DNA from: Melieria omissa
Taxonomy: Eukaryota; Arthropoda; Insecta; Diptera; Ulidiidae
Length of the DNA stretch: 64,000 nt
Direction of reading: 5' to 3'
Assembly: GCA_963971225.1 (NCBI GenBank)
Contig: OZ020267.1
Location: 150,961,920 to 151,025,919 of the forward strand
Position 1 is the first letter of the stretch, and every line of letters begins with the position of its first letter. The notes beneath the pieces are model-generated. The model was not told the origin of the DNA, made no database searches, and worked only from the letters and a program-made list of their open reading frames with translations. Below are positions 47,400 to 59,534 of this stretch, piece after piece. The translations under genes were made by a program, and so were the position numbers.

Positions 47400-50300
47400 C
47401 ATACTTTAGTATGAACCAATTAGAAAACAAAACACTTAAGCATCGACACTGCACGTCAGCGCCATTGTAGCGCGCCAGCAACGCCAGCGCCTCGTTGCTG
47501 GCTGTGCGCGAGCGAGTGCGCTTATTCCATGATGCCGTCTCATTTCGAATACAATCAAAACGGAAAAAATTGCAAAGAAATGGAAATAAATACAACAAAA
47601 GCTAGCGACAGCGAAAACAATTGCTCGGCAAGCGAAAAGGAAAGCGATTGACAAGTCCACAACTGCTGGCGAGCGCCTCGAAGTTGGCAGTTGCCAGATG
47701 GAAGATGGAGCAAGTAAAACCAGGCAAGAGGCGGCCAGCAGCCGCAGCAGCACGGCTGAGAGAAAGCGCAGCGACCGAAGAGCGCATCAGAGCAAAGCGG
47801 CGCATCTGTTGCTATCTCGTTCGCACAAGTAATGCAAAAGGAAAAAACTTAATTTAATGCTGGCAGCAGCGGCGGCGGGAATGTCATTTGCTTTTTTAAT
47901 TTAAATTAAAATGTTTTTCCAATAAATGCTGCCAAAGGATACACACGCACACACACTCACACACAGCAACAGTGTGAGATGGCGCAGGCAGCTGGAGGAG
48001 GAGCAGTCGCGAGTGGTGTGCGATCTCTTTCTCTGGCATGCGCGCTGCTGCACTGAGCGATGCGACGTTGCGCTGCTTTTAACTTTGTTTTTATGGGTTT
48101 GAATTTTAGTTTTTATTTTTATGAAATTTGTTGTTGTATTTTGTGTGCACCTCCGCACAAAGCACACAATTCAGCAATTGCAACAATTGTCATTTCGGTA
48201 TTTACGTACACGAGTGTCTGTGCCGCCGTTGAGTGTGTGTGAGTGTGTCGCCTGAGAGCGCGTGAGGGCAGCGCAAGGACTTGAGTCGCAAATTGGATAT
48301 TACAAACTCCCCCTCCACACATACACAAATAGATGTAAAAAAAACAAACGAAAAAAGAAATATTCATAAAAATAAACGAAATAATAAAAAAGACAAGAAA
48401 ACATTGCAAAGCGGCGAAGTAAATAAATGTTCGTGTTTATTGGCGCAGCCCACCTGCTCATGGCAGCGCTATTGTTGTTGGTGTTGTTGTTAGGGAGCAA
48501 GCGAGAGCGCCAATAGGCGATGGGAGCCGAAAATAACGGGCCGAAATGAGAGGCCGAATGCGAGTGTGTGTTTGTTTTTGGGAGGGGGTGTGGAGGAGGG
48601 TGGGCAGGGAGCAACAGAAACGAAATGAAATGCGAAATGAATGCAAAGAGAGAAAAAGTAGACAAACGCAAACAAAACGAATGCGAATGCGAGTACGAAT
48701 GGCAGTAGGTGTGTAAATTGAAAGAATAAATAAAATGGTAAAAACGAGCGCCGCAGGCACTCACACAGAGAGAGCGCTGCCCGATGCGAGCTGCGCGAGT
48801 GTGCGTGTATGGATGTGTGTGTGTCAGATTGCTGCCATACGTTTCATATTCATTTCGTTTCAAATTGGTTTTTATTGCTGGATTTGCGTTTTTGTACAAT
48901 TGTTGTTGTTGCAGCGCTGCCTGCTGGCATTTTGTCATTCGTTTACATACACAGCGCAACAACGAGAACTACAGCAACAACAACTGTGGCACCGCAATGG
49001 CAGCAGTTGTCGTTGTAGTGGTGCACAGTTACAGCTGGGTTTGTATTTGTGTCTGCAGCAGTTGCAGATACAGATATCATTTCGTACGTATACATTTATT
49101 TATTTTTGTAATGTTTTTTCCGTCTGAAATGAAACTCACCCTCTGCCAGGAAGCACTGGCATCGCACACATATGCGTTCGTATCTGTGTGAGTGCGGTGT
49201 TTGCGCGCAATGCTTTTGGGGTTGCAAATAAATTCTGGCGTATTGTTGCAACAATCGTATTCGATTGTTGTTGTTGGTTTTCGATGCCATTCGTTCTGTG
49301 ACTCGCACGCCTATTCCCATTCGCATTGGCATTCGTATTCGTATTCACACATTCGTATTCGTAGTGGGATTCGCTGGCAGCACAACACATGCAGCGGCGC
49401 TCAGCTAACGCGTGCGTGTGCATGTGGCCAGGAGCATTCGAGTTCGTCGCAATCGTTCGTCGTATTCGGTTTCGTATTCGTCGCATTCGTTGCTTGGCAC
49501 AATCGTACAGACACCAGCAAAGCACAGCGGCAACGGCAACGGCGCCGGCACAGCCAACCAACTCGTCCACCTCAGCCACCTATCGGCAGATCTACCTACC
49601 CACACAGCGGCTGCGATAGCGCGCTGCCGCTGCAGATACAAATACAAACACAGATACAGATACGGATACAATTGGGGAAATGTTGCGCTCATGCTCGCGC
49701 AACATTTCAAATCGCTTTCATTACGAATTTGTCATTCGTAAGCGAAGGTAATGCAATAAAAGTTTGTGCGTCTCGCGTGCGCTGCTCCTCGCATTCGTGG
49801 CCGGTCGGTAGTTTTAGCGTTGCGTTGCGTTTGCCGTCGCTACGCGCCACCTCGACGGCGGAAGCGCCGTGTGTTGGTGTGGCGCCCCAGCCGCCAGCCA
49901 CCGTTTGAAATCAGTGTGAGTGGCCTGACCGCGACTTGTGGGCGAGTGACGGACGCGCCGCTCGGCCGCAAATCAAAAAATCGCAAAAAGGAAATCAAAA
50001 ACAACCAAAAAAAAATAAGAAAAGAAAAATAACATTTGCCATTGACGCCTCACGTCTCGTCGCTGCCATTTGTGTGTGTGTTTTCTATTTGTGGGTTTTG
50101 TTCTTATCAAATAAATACATAAAACGCTGCACATATGTACAACACGCGCATTGGATACAGCAACAACCCGCACCAGCAGCAATAGCAACATTCGTGGCAG
50201 TGGCAGTGACAGGCGGCGGCAGTTCGGTCTGCAATTGCGCGACATTTGCCACACAGCAATTACGAGCAGCCCCAACCCGCCGCTGCCGCCGTCGCCGTCG

Positions 50301-51100
50301 CGCGCTCTGCTCTGCTCGCCGCGGAATGGGGTTCGGGGGCGCTCGAGTGCCATCTCGTTCGATGCCATTCCGTGTGCGCATCGATTCGATTGATGCGCGT
50401 CTGCGGCGCTGCACTGCGTTGCTCTGCGAATGCGATTGCGAATGGGACTGCGAATGCGAATGTGCGATTGCCGCGATTGCGATTGTGTGTGTTCGATTGT
50501 GTGCGTGGCGTGTCCCCGGCCGCCGCGCCGTGTGTGCGATTACTGGCCGTGCCGATGCGAACGCCCCGGCCGAGGCGACGAGTGAGCGGTGCGCCGTATT
50601 TGCTGGATATTTGGCCGGAGTTCTGTGATTTGGCAATCGGCCTCATACGTGCAGTGACACGCCGTCGGTGCGGTAGTGTTGTACGCGGTAGTGAGTTGAG
50701 CGCCAATTCCGGTTATTCAACATTTGCACATTGCAACGCGCGCAAAAACAACAAAGCCAACATACAAATTAATCGCAACTATTGCCAGTTCGAGCAATTA
50801 AAGCGCTAATTGCAGTTGTCGCTGTCACTGCAAATTAATCGATTGTTAGTTGCAATTGTCAAACAGTTTTGCCAGGGAAATCGGTGCAACGCAATGTAAA
50901 CGACAGCAGCAAATTAAATTGAGAATATTTGTGATTTTTATGTAAAAACAAAACAAAGAAAACTTAGTGCTTTTGAAAAAGTTTGAATTCTACTTTTTTT
51001 ACAAAAACAAAATGTGAAAAATAGAAACAATAAATTGGCGATTAAAAATCAGCAGCGTTTGTGAACGAGTTTTGGTTCTAAAAATATAAACAAAATTAAA
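47400..51100 (+). promoter_or_regulatory. dac: GC-richer tract, probable dac promoter and 5' leader region
   Basis: This is the only large GC-richer block upstream of the first dac coding exon. It contains hexamer-repeat clusters (ATTCGT at about 49310-49370, CAGATA at about 49630-49672, GCGAAT at about 50425-50465) and GTGAGT donor-like sites at 49917 and 50691. The dac exon's own acceptor is at 53337, so a non-coding leader exon is expected upstream. The many long overlapping ORFs on both strands are consistent with GC-rich non-coding DNA. The exact start site cannot be fixed by eye. Confidence 0.4.
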
Positions 51101-51688
51101 AATTAATTGCTTGAATTAAAATTACACATTTCTCCTAAGATCATTCTATACTTTCGGTATAAACTGTCTATGGATCGTAATCCTTGTTGCAGTAGAACTT
51201 AAGCTTTACTCTCAGCCAAATTATCTGAACGATTTTGATGATTCAACTCATGTTTGTATGATAATTTAAATTCAAATTTTGTTTGCAATTAAATAGAATT
51301 AATGAACTTTCTTAGATCAAATATTCACACCAATACCGAGCAATAAATAAATTTATTAACTTCATTTCACTACAATATGCAATGAAAAGGTGTCATAGAT
51401 CACTGGTCTACTCTTAAAAGACCTGAAAGATTGGCCGCAAACAATTTCTATAATAGCAAAATATTTGTCAGTTTGGTCGGTCGGTATTTTTTGATGAAAA
51501 CAATGAATATTTTTTGAGTGTTGAAAACCAACAATTTAAAGCTAGAGACTTTCTGCTCCTAAAAACTATTATTTGGGAAAATAAATATTTAAACAGTTGA
51601 CATTTAAAGTTACTCAGAGCCTTAAGTTCAGACTTTATTCTTTGCCTGCTTTTCTCTAGTCAAAAAAAATTTGCACTATAACCAAGTA
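51101..51688. other. AT-rich DNA, probable dac first-intron sequence
   Basis: No recognisable feature. Confidence 0.35.
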
Positions 51689-51907
51689 CAGTCGTGTCTG
51701 GGTATAGTGAACCCCCAATATAGTGAACACCTAAATTTTGACATCGAGTCTCTAAATATAGAAAACAATTTTCAAGGAAAAAAAGTGCATTTTGAGCAAA
51801 TAAACGAGTTTTTGATCAAAAATGTTAACCTTGATATAGTGAACAACCTCAATACATACAGTGAACAGGCCTTGCAATAACTAGTTCACAATATCCAGAC
51901 ACCACTG
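51689..51907. mobile_element. TA-flanked MITE, 219 bp
   Basis: Left end CAGTCGTGTCTGGGTATAGT and inverted right end CAGTGGTGTCTGGATATTGT, with TA at 51687-51688 and 51908-51909. ATAGTGAAC is repeated three times inside. No transposase. Its interior resembles 46590-46706. Confidence 0.85.
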
Positions 51908-53337
51908 TATAAGTTTTATCGTTGTTTCAAAACAATGTCGGAATTCTAATCAACTTGTTTCATGCTTTGAGAACTTCAAACTGTTTCCATCAAATTATTA
52001 AGAATACAGTTTTACAAGTCTACTTCTTCTTTACTAAATGAATTATCTTTTTCATTATTCAGATTAAACACATTAACAGGAGACGTTGTTTTTTAATTTT
52101 TAGTTGAATATCACAAGGTTTTGGTTTTACTTGTGTTTCAATGTGGTTTATTTATGTCAATCAATTCAGTTTATTTTTTAAGAACTTCGAACGTTGCTAT
52201 TGGAATGTTTCAAACACCTTTTATAGTATCCAATTGTTAAGAAAAATTATTCACAATTAAAAATTCTTAGAACAAAATTATATTTTGATGTTTTTATCCA
52301 ACAAAATGGATTATCTTGTTCAATATTTAAAATACCCGTATTAACAGACAAAACTGTCTTTTCTTGTAAATAGTAAACTTATGCGGAAAGCCAATCTAAA
52401 ACAACAAACCTAATTATTGCTTAGTATTTTATGCGCCAGAAATTTAATTATGAAATACTGAGCCAGTTTGAACATTCAATTCTAAACTGTTTGCTTCTTG
52501 TGGAAATGAAAATTGATTCTCTAAATGACAAAAAATAATTTTCTTAAGTAGTAATCGAGTTGAAAGCCCTAAACTCTATTATTTCTTCCCTTTAACGAAA
52601 AATAAGAATTTTTTAAATAGCAGAGAACATTAAGAAGTCCATTCTATAGTGACTAGAAATTGACCTTTGGCACAAATACTTAAATCATTTAGTTCCGCTC
52701 AAGTGAGTTTAATCTTAACTCAGATACTGGTGCATCTAGATTTGTGTAAATTATAATAGAAAGTAGAAGTAGAATCATTATAGAAATCAATTGGAGTAGA
52801 TCATCAAAATCAAACAGTAAAAGTACAAAACACTACTCGGAATCGAATCTTTTTCTCAATCTCAGTTACATTTTTGTGGTTATGAGTTTTGTTCAATTTT
52901 ATAGTTTAAAAATCTTTGTGGGAAATTAAAGTTCAACTTCACAAACACATTCAAATGGGTTCCAATAGAGTCTATGATCCAACAAACTAAATCACTAATA
53001 TTCAACTTAAATATTTCTCGCGTCGATTGCTTCTAGTTGATAAAGATTGGCTAGAATGAAAGCACAAAATCTACGTGAAACTTAATCAATCCTTACTTTA
53101 GTCAGATATTCAATGCCTTCTTAAGGAATTATAAATGTTCAAATGTTCGTTATCATTGCAAACAGATACCAGAAACACTTTCGTATCTTAATTCATGAAA
53201 CAAAATCAAAATAATTGTTGCTGATTTTTCTCCAATTTGTTTCTATTGAAGTTAATGAGTAATGCATTTTTATTGGATTCAATGCGAACATTTTCTCAAA
53301 TAATTGCATTAATAATTTGGGTTTTTTGAAATTGCAG
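51908..53337 (+). other. AT-rich DNA up to the dac exon acceptor
   Basis: Ends with a T-rich stretch and AAATTGCAG at 53337. No exon or element recognised. Confidence 0.4.
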
Positions 53338-53615
53338 TGATAACATGAAACTAACCCACAAGGAAGACAAAAACTAATAAAATTAAAAAGCAGTTTTATC
53401 ATCTCACTAATGAAGAGAAAATCTCAGCAGCAGTGTTGTGAAAAATACGAAAAGGGTGTGAATAGAAAAATCGAATTGTTCAAATAGTGCAAAGTGCAGA
53501 CACAATCAAATCATTGCAAGTCCCCACTAAAACAACAACAACCACAAAGAAAAAATCTTGCAAACCTCCACGTACAGAAAGAGTGAAGAAGAAAAAGTGT
53601 TCCGAATGACAAAGC
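53338..53615 (+). promoter_or_regulatory. dac: dac 5' leader in the first coding exon, with three upstream ORFs
   Basis: Between the acceptor at 53337 and the main ATG are three upstream ATGs. The first opens a 10-codon ORF (53345-53377). The second opens a 25-codon ORF (53410-53487). The third opens an 8-codon ORF (53606-53632) that overlaps the main start in another frame. Such leaders usually dampen or condition translation. Their use here is inferred. Confidence 0.6.
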
Positions 53616-53935
53616 ATGGATTCTGTCATTGATGCACAATCGACGACCAGTGAACTCAGTATTTCCTCGCCGCATTCAGCGGCGGCGATTGTGAAGTGCG
53701 AACCCGCCTTGGCGACCGCCATTGCGATGAACAATCTTGCCAATAACAATAATAATACAATTGAACGAAACAACAATAACAACCACAGTCCGCAGCATCT
53801 CAAGCACAGTCCCGGCTACCATCACCACAACAACAATAACAGCGGCATTAGCAGCCTGAGCAGCCTCAGCCTCAGTCACAGCATGAATCCGACGGCGCTG
53901 CTCATGCACCATCAGCAGCAGCAGCAACAGCAGGC

Positions 53936-53974
<39 letters not shown>

Positions 53975-54733
53975 GCAACAAAATGGCGCACGTGACAGCA
54001 ACGGCAGCCGTGGCGGCGGCAGTGGCGCCGGCTCCATTGGCGTGAGCGGATCACTGGGCGACGATCGTGCGCCCAACGGCCGCCTGTCGCACACCGGCCG
54101 CGGCTCCAGCTGCTCGCCCGCCAGCTCGCCCACACGCCACCAGAGCGCCGTTAGCCCGGTGACATCGCTCAATCACTCGATGATGCAGCAAATGCAGCAG
54201 CAGCATCACCAGCTCAGTCCGCCTCCGCACGTGGGCGGCGTGCCCACACCGAACGGCCTGCCCGCCGGGCTTCCGCCGCGCATGCCGCACGGTCTGCCAC
54301 CGCACTCGCTCGGCCTGCTCAACTCGCTGCAGATGATGCACCACGCCTCGCCGCTCGAGCTGATGGCTGCGGCGCATCACCACGTGCCGCCGCGCTCCTA
54401 CAACAGCCCGCCGCCCATCTCCACCTCCGATCCCAGCGCGAACGAGTGCAAGCTGGTGGAGTACCGCGGCCAGAAGGTGGCCGCCTTCATAATCAGCGGC
54501 GAGACAATGCTCTGTCTGCCGCAGGCGTTCGAGCTCTTTCTCAAGCACCTCGTGGGCGGCCTGCACACCGTCTACACGAAGCTGAAGCGGCTGGACATTG
54601 TGCCGCTGGTATGCAATGTGGAACAGGTGCGAATACTGCGCGGCCTGGGCGCCATACAGCCGGGCGTCAACCGGTGCAAGCTGCTCTCCTGCAAGGACTT
54701 CGATGTGCTGTACAGGGACTGCACAACTGCCAG
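53616..54733 (+). CDS. dac: Dachshund transcription cofactor, first coding exon
   Basis: Dac is a nuclear Ski/Sno-family cofactor. In flies it acts with Eyes absent and Sine oculis in the eye, and patterns the mid-leg and brain. The exon gives 372 codons plus two bases. Residues 1-99 are Ser/Asn/His-rich. Residues 100-122 are a poly-Gln tract with one Ala. Residues 123-275 are Gly/Ser then Pro/His-rich. DACHbox-N begins at residue 276 (NECKLVEYRGQKVAAFIISG) and runs through ETMLCLPQAFELFLKHLVGG and the RCKLLSCKDFDVLYRDCTTA segment to the donor. The exon ends CCAG|GTGGGT at 54733/54734. Reading through gives intron-coded residues and an early stop. The start MDSVIDAQS is the first in-frame Met after the leader. 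The C-terminal DACHbox-C exons lie beyond the window. Confidence 0.97.
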
Positions 54734-55960
54734 GTGGGTAGGGGGATGCAACATTTCATTCTCATTTAATACTTTCACGATACACACACATGTGGTCTTA
54801 GGTTTTTACGATATTAGAAAAGTGAGAATAGAAATGAGACTAAGAAAACAAACATCACAGATGTCCAATTGATCCTTAAAGGGTCACTTGAGGTGGGACT
54901 ATAGTTTGCTGTACGCCGCAAAATGAAGCCAACTCCTTCTTTTCACATTAACCATGTTTTCTCACAATGGGTCTTTTATTTACTTGAGAATTTTCTTTAA
55001 CAAAATCTATTAAATCGATACTCGTAAGTTGCCACACATGTTTGATTGCATGTGTGTGTGTGTGATGTCTATTTGTGTTTGACTCGGTACATGCAAAAAA
55101 CGTATCAATCGCTTGATTTGTGATCGCGCGTACTCAATAAGAAATTTTCTCATTTCCTGTTTCCGGTTCTATAGAAATTAGAAAAATACTCAGACACACA
55201 CACACACACGCACACTGGAAGTACACACACCAGTTGTTCTGCGTGCACTCCCAGTGGGCAGAAATCAATGCAATTGCCGCTCCGCTACTACCCGTGGCCA
55301 TCTCTCGACCCACTGCAGCAAATGCCAAAGCGTGCCAACGCAAAAATAGCAGTTAGCAGTTGTTGTGCTACCAACCATCGCTTGCAAAGTCATCAAAAAC
55401 TTTGCAATTGCAGCGCGTTGACACTCAGCGGAAATACGCAATGCAAACGAATTTACGTATTTTCCGTTCTATGGATTTTTGCGCAGTTCGCCTCGATTCA
55501 GTTGCAGTCAGTTCGATTATGCTCGCATGACAAAGGTTGGCGGGCTGGTGAGTGGGGGGGAATGGTGTGCTCAAGTGCAGCATAGGCTGTCTGTCAATGT
55601 GCTCGTAGGTGCTGTCAAAATACAATATTTCCGGTCTGAAACTTTTCCAGCAGACTTCAACCAAAGCTCAAAGGCAAATAGGCTAAACTTGGCAGAAAAA
55701 TTTTATGGAAACATGGTTTTTGGATTTTCAATATTTACACCGATTAGATTGAAACTTATTTATGGACAACCGTTTTCAAATATTTAGCATTTGTTATTTG
55801 TTATTTAGAGATAAAAATTACCATTACAATGTCTGAGCATTCAATTAAGATGGAATCAATGATTAACTGAATAGCTCAAACTTTTCGCTAGCTTGAAAGT
55901 TCGTAGGTGTTCCTGTGGTTTCAGATCATATGCATTGTTTATATCAGAAACCTACAGTTA
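54734..55960 (+). other. dac intron, proximal part
   Basis: TG and CA microsatellites occur at about 55048-55062 and 55195-55212. The short ORFs at 55268-55787 show no motif. The tract at 55240-55560 is less AT-rich and could hold regulatory DNA. Confidence 0.45.
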
Positions 55961-56964
55961 CAGTGCGTTTGAAAATAGAGTGCTGCTAATAACATAAAAC
56001 TCACAAAAGAAGGTATAGTAATAAATTATATCCAGTCTCCGTTGTTGTTAGTAATAGTTCGGCATCTTTTGTTACAACTTTGGCTTATTTTTGAGTTTAC
56101 TCCAAATAAACCCCTCTCGAAATCCGCCAAAAGCTCCTCCAAGCTTTTGCTTCATTGACACATTCGAGACGGCAATTTTTTCGAACACGGTCGAAAGGAG
56201 CGAAATTTTATGTTTCTTTGTATTGTACACAGTAAAACCAATGCCAAATTTATTTTTCCTGTACTTTACAGATTTCGTTAGTTCCAGAAAAATCGTATTT
56301 CGACGACTAGTTTATAGAATAGAATAACTGATAATTGCACATTACTGTCTTATATCCTGTGCAATCGGTCTCGAATGGGTTAAGGACCAAACATTTTCAA
56401 TTGGGTTTGTATCTGGTCTTTGAGATGGCCAATTTAGACGATTTTCTACATGTTTTCAACAAATAGCGTTTTCGACATGGTACTTCAATGAAGAATGCCC
56501 GATTTCAGAAGCCTTCATCGGATAGTGGCCGTTGATACTTTGACTCTCTTCTGCGACAATGTTTCTTTCGTTTGCTTCAGGCTAAGAGTTGGAGTGTTAT
56601 CAAACAACCGGACTATCGCCTTATCCGCTTTGTTCTGAGTGGTTCTCTTTCTGCCTCTCCGTGGCTTATCGTCAACATTTCCGAACTCTTTGAATCGACT
56701 GACCCACTTTGTATTTTGCGACTTGTGGAGGTTTCATTTTTAGACCATTTGGATGGTTTACCAAAAACACTTCTTCGAAACGTTTTTTAAATACAGCAAT
56801 AATTTTAAATTCTTGATATTTCCGCCAAAACTTGTACCCAACTAAGAAAACAGAAACACATGCGAAAACGGTATTTCAATATAGAAGATAATCTCATACT
56901 AAAACCATGGCAAATTTCTACAGGTTGAAAAGATATGGTCACCACTTAATTTTGAAACGCACTG
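55961..56964 (-). mobile_element. Tc1-like transposon remnant, 1004 bp
   Basis: Terminal inverted repeats CAGTGCGTTTGAAAATAGAG and CAGTGCGTTTCAAAATTAAG (right end, reverse complemented) are flanked by TA at 55959-55960 and 56965-56966. The minus strand shows the DNA-binding linker region (RFKEFGNVDDKPRRGRKRTT) and, nearer the other end, NWPSQRPDTNPIENVW, the Tc1 DD(E) C-terminal motif. The central catalytic part is deleted and stops interrupt the frame, so it is inactive. Confidence 0.88.
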
Positions 56965-59507
56965 TAAATCAAAATTGTTACGAACGAGTGCGTAGTGTTT
57001 AAATTGTCATGGAATATTTCAAGGGGACTTGAGAAGTTTTGAAAAGCAAGCGAGGCCATAAGAGTCTAAAGTTGTGTAAGCTACTAGGAAGTTGAACTCT
57101 ACAATGAGTGGTTCTGGAACAATCAAGGTGTTCGTTTAAGTGTCCTTCAGGTTGTGAACGTTTGTTATATAAATTTTTTAGGTTGTAGCCCATAGTTGCT
57201 TAAGGCAGTTTTTAATTTTTTATATATTTACAATTGGTCTCGAATGTTTGCAAACTACAGAACAGTGAAGTAAGGAATTAAATTAAATTAATTTCATTAA
57301 AAAATTACACCTGCTATGAGCTGATCACTTAGCAGATATTCCACAATGTCTCAACGCTTCGTCCGCAGTTTGCTGACCTCTTAAGGATTTTTGTAGATTG
57401 AATACTATTCTAAAAATTTATTTTCCTTTCACAACACTATTTGGTTGACATTGATACTTCCATGAGCTGATAGATCACTTAGTTGACATTCAGATGATTA
57501 CGTCCCGACGTTTCGTCACCAGCAGCAACTCTTTTCCTTCTAAAACTCGTTCAGATGAGTTGAAGAGAAGTTAGTGAACTGCTGTCGAAACGTTGGGATA
57601 AAGCAAAGTTTCTGACGTTTCACTTAGAGACCTTTGAGCCCAACGTATCGACATAAACAAAAACCAGGTATTATTGTAAGAAGTTAGTTATTTTTTAGAC
57701 ATTTTCTATGGATTTATTGCCCATTGTTTTTTTTATAAATACTTAGTGTTTGATTAATTCTCTCTGGTTTTTGTCTTAAAAACGCTATTGTGACGCTTCT
57801 CTTTTCTGGGAGTTTGTTATCTGCATTCGTTGCAAAGAAAAATTCCTTGAAAAATAAAAGTTTATACAAATGTTTGATTCAAGTTATAAAAAATATCAAA
57901 CTAGTTCTGTCCACCTTCCGTTTGTAACGCAGTTCCATCAATGCTGAGCAACTTTAGTACAAAACCGACCAAAGCGATAATATTGTAAGCGTATTATTAC
58001 ATTAATATTTGCACTAAACTGCACAAAGGGACCAGAGACGGCCGTTGAAAAGGGACACCAGAGTGGAGCGGCTGGAATGCGCGAAGGGTAGGCGGCAGAC
58101 ATGACAACAACATGTAGTGAGAGTCAGTAGAACGAGCCGCAGGGTGGGCACACAGCACTCAATAGAGCACTAACTCAAGTCACATCCACACACACACACA
58201 CACACTGACATAACCGCTGTTCGTACTGGCACACATGCAAAGAGGCCAAAATTGTAAAATGCACTACGTGCACCCCATGGCCACTGCAAAGTACTACGAT
58301 CAGACCAACGGACCAACAGTCGGACAGACGCATTCACCACACGAGCCCACCAATTGAATGGGGTAATTATAACCTTCCTGCTTTTAGTATTTTCGCCACA
58401 ATGCGCCTTGGCCTCGCACTTAGGCGCATTTGTGTGTCTGTGTGTGTGTGTGTGTTTGTGTCCACTTTTGCATTTTTGAAAGTTTGTTTCAATTTTGTAA
58501 AATTCGTCGATTTCACTACGTTTTGCTGTATTTTGGCAGTCAAGTGTGCTGCAACAAAACAACAACTACAACAATAACAGTAAAAATAAAGGCTTATTGA
58601 ATTGTTTTCCTTTTTTCCTTTTTCATGTTTCGTGTTATTTCCTTTTGGCAGAATAAGTTGGGGTTGCGTTCAGCTGGCTTGGCCGCACTCGACTCAAAGC
58701 CAATTTGCTTGCATTGGGCTGCTTTTATTTTTGCAGTTTATGTTTGTAGTTGTTGTTGCTGTGAGAATTTTGTTCATAAAGCAGTTGGGTCAGGTCGAGC
58801 TAATGTTGCGGCTAACCGAGCTTAAGTGGGCTACTCCACTCCTTGGAGCATTTCGCACGCTCATCTGTAACTGCAACTGAAGGCGATTTGGCTACTCGAA
58901 GACTGACGGCAGAATGATGGGGACAGGTGGGTTGGAGTGAGGCGGCTTCTGGGAAAAATATATCACACAATTGAATGTTGTTCAGGATGAAGCCAAAGTG
59001 AAGTATGTTTGTATTCGGCGATATCTGAGATATAGACAAGAGACAATTGCTTATAGGTTCATTAAAGGTTTCGGATGATTGAAATTTTAAGCAGGTTTAA
59101 GTTCTGAAATATCACAGTGGGCCAAACTGACCTAAGTGTGTCTTCACATCTTATCTGGAAGAAGGCAACCTTCTTTACTTACATACATACATACTTATTA
59201 ATGTACTATGGGCATACTTGTATTAAATTTAAGTCGAAAATCTGCAGGGAAAAAGCGTTTTCTTAAATATCTATAAGCACTTTGAATTAGTATGGTTTGA
59301 ATTTAGGGAAACATTGATGAAACCTTATGACAAAAATGGTATTTTTTAAAACTTTGCGTAATTTCTTATGAACAAGACTACAATTTTCAATAAAACTATT
59401 ATTTAAAACTCATTAAGTATTTTTATCACACTTATGTACATATATTTCATTTTGATTAACTGAAGTGTATGATGAACACTTTTCTCTCTTTTCTTTTTTA
59501 ATTACAG
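56965..59507 (+). other. dac intron, middle part
   Basis: Contains CA/TG microsatellites (about 58188-58206 and 58440-58458). An imperfect pair of stretches has CGACGTTTCGTC / CAACGCTTCGTCC (about 57350-57600) and resembles retroelement debris. GC-richer words occur at about 58020-58420. No exon is supported before the microexon. Confidence 0.4.
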
Positions 59508-59534
59508 ATGCTTATCGATCAAGCCACCTGAGAG
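59508..59534 (+). CDS. dac: Candidate 27-nt dac microexon
   Basis: A strong pyrimidine tract (TTTCTCTCTTTTCTTTTTTA) and ATTACAG precede 59508, and AG|GTAAAA follows 59534. The upstream dac exon leaves AG of a codon. Adding the first base here gives Arg, then CLSIKPPE and the first two bases of another Arg-type codon. The microexon therefore adds nine residues (CTTAR-CLSIKPPE-R) and keeps phase, so it can be included or skipped without a frameshift. Skipping would join CTTAR to the next downstream exon. No stop occurs. Its tiny size means chance cannot be ruled out. Confidence 0.6.

Noticed and set aside
48300..48962. 220-codon minus-strand ORF
   Set aside because: Composition is His/Ser/Phe low complexity from repeats and overlaps several other-frame ORFs. 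No domain.
49192..50636. Long overlapping ORFs in all frames (up to 238 codons)
   Set aside because: The region is GC-rich with hexamer repeats, so few stops occur by chance. Translations are Arg/Cys-rich nonsense without motifs.
57337..57660. ACGTTTCGTC-type words suggesting another retroelement
   Set aside because: No ORF, tail or target repeat could be found. The similarity is too short.
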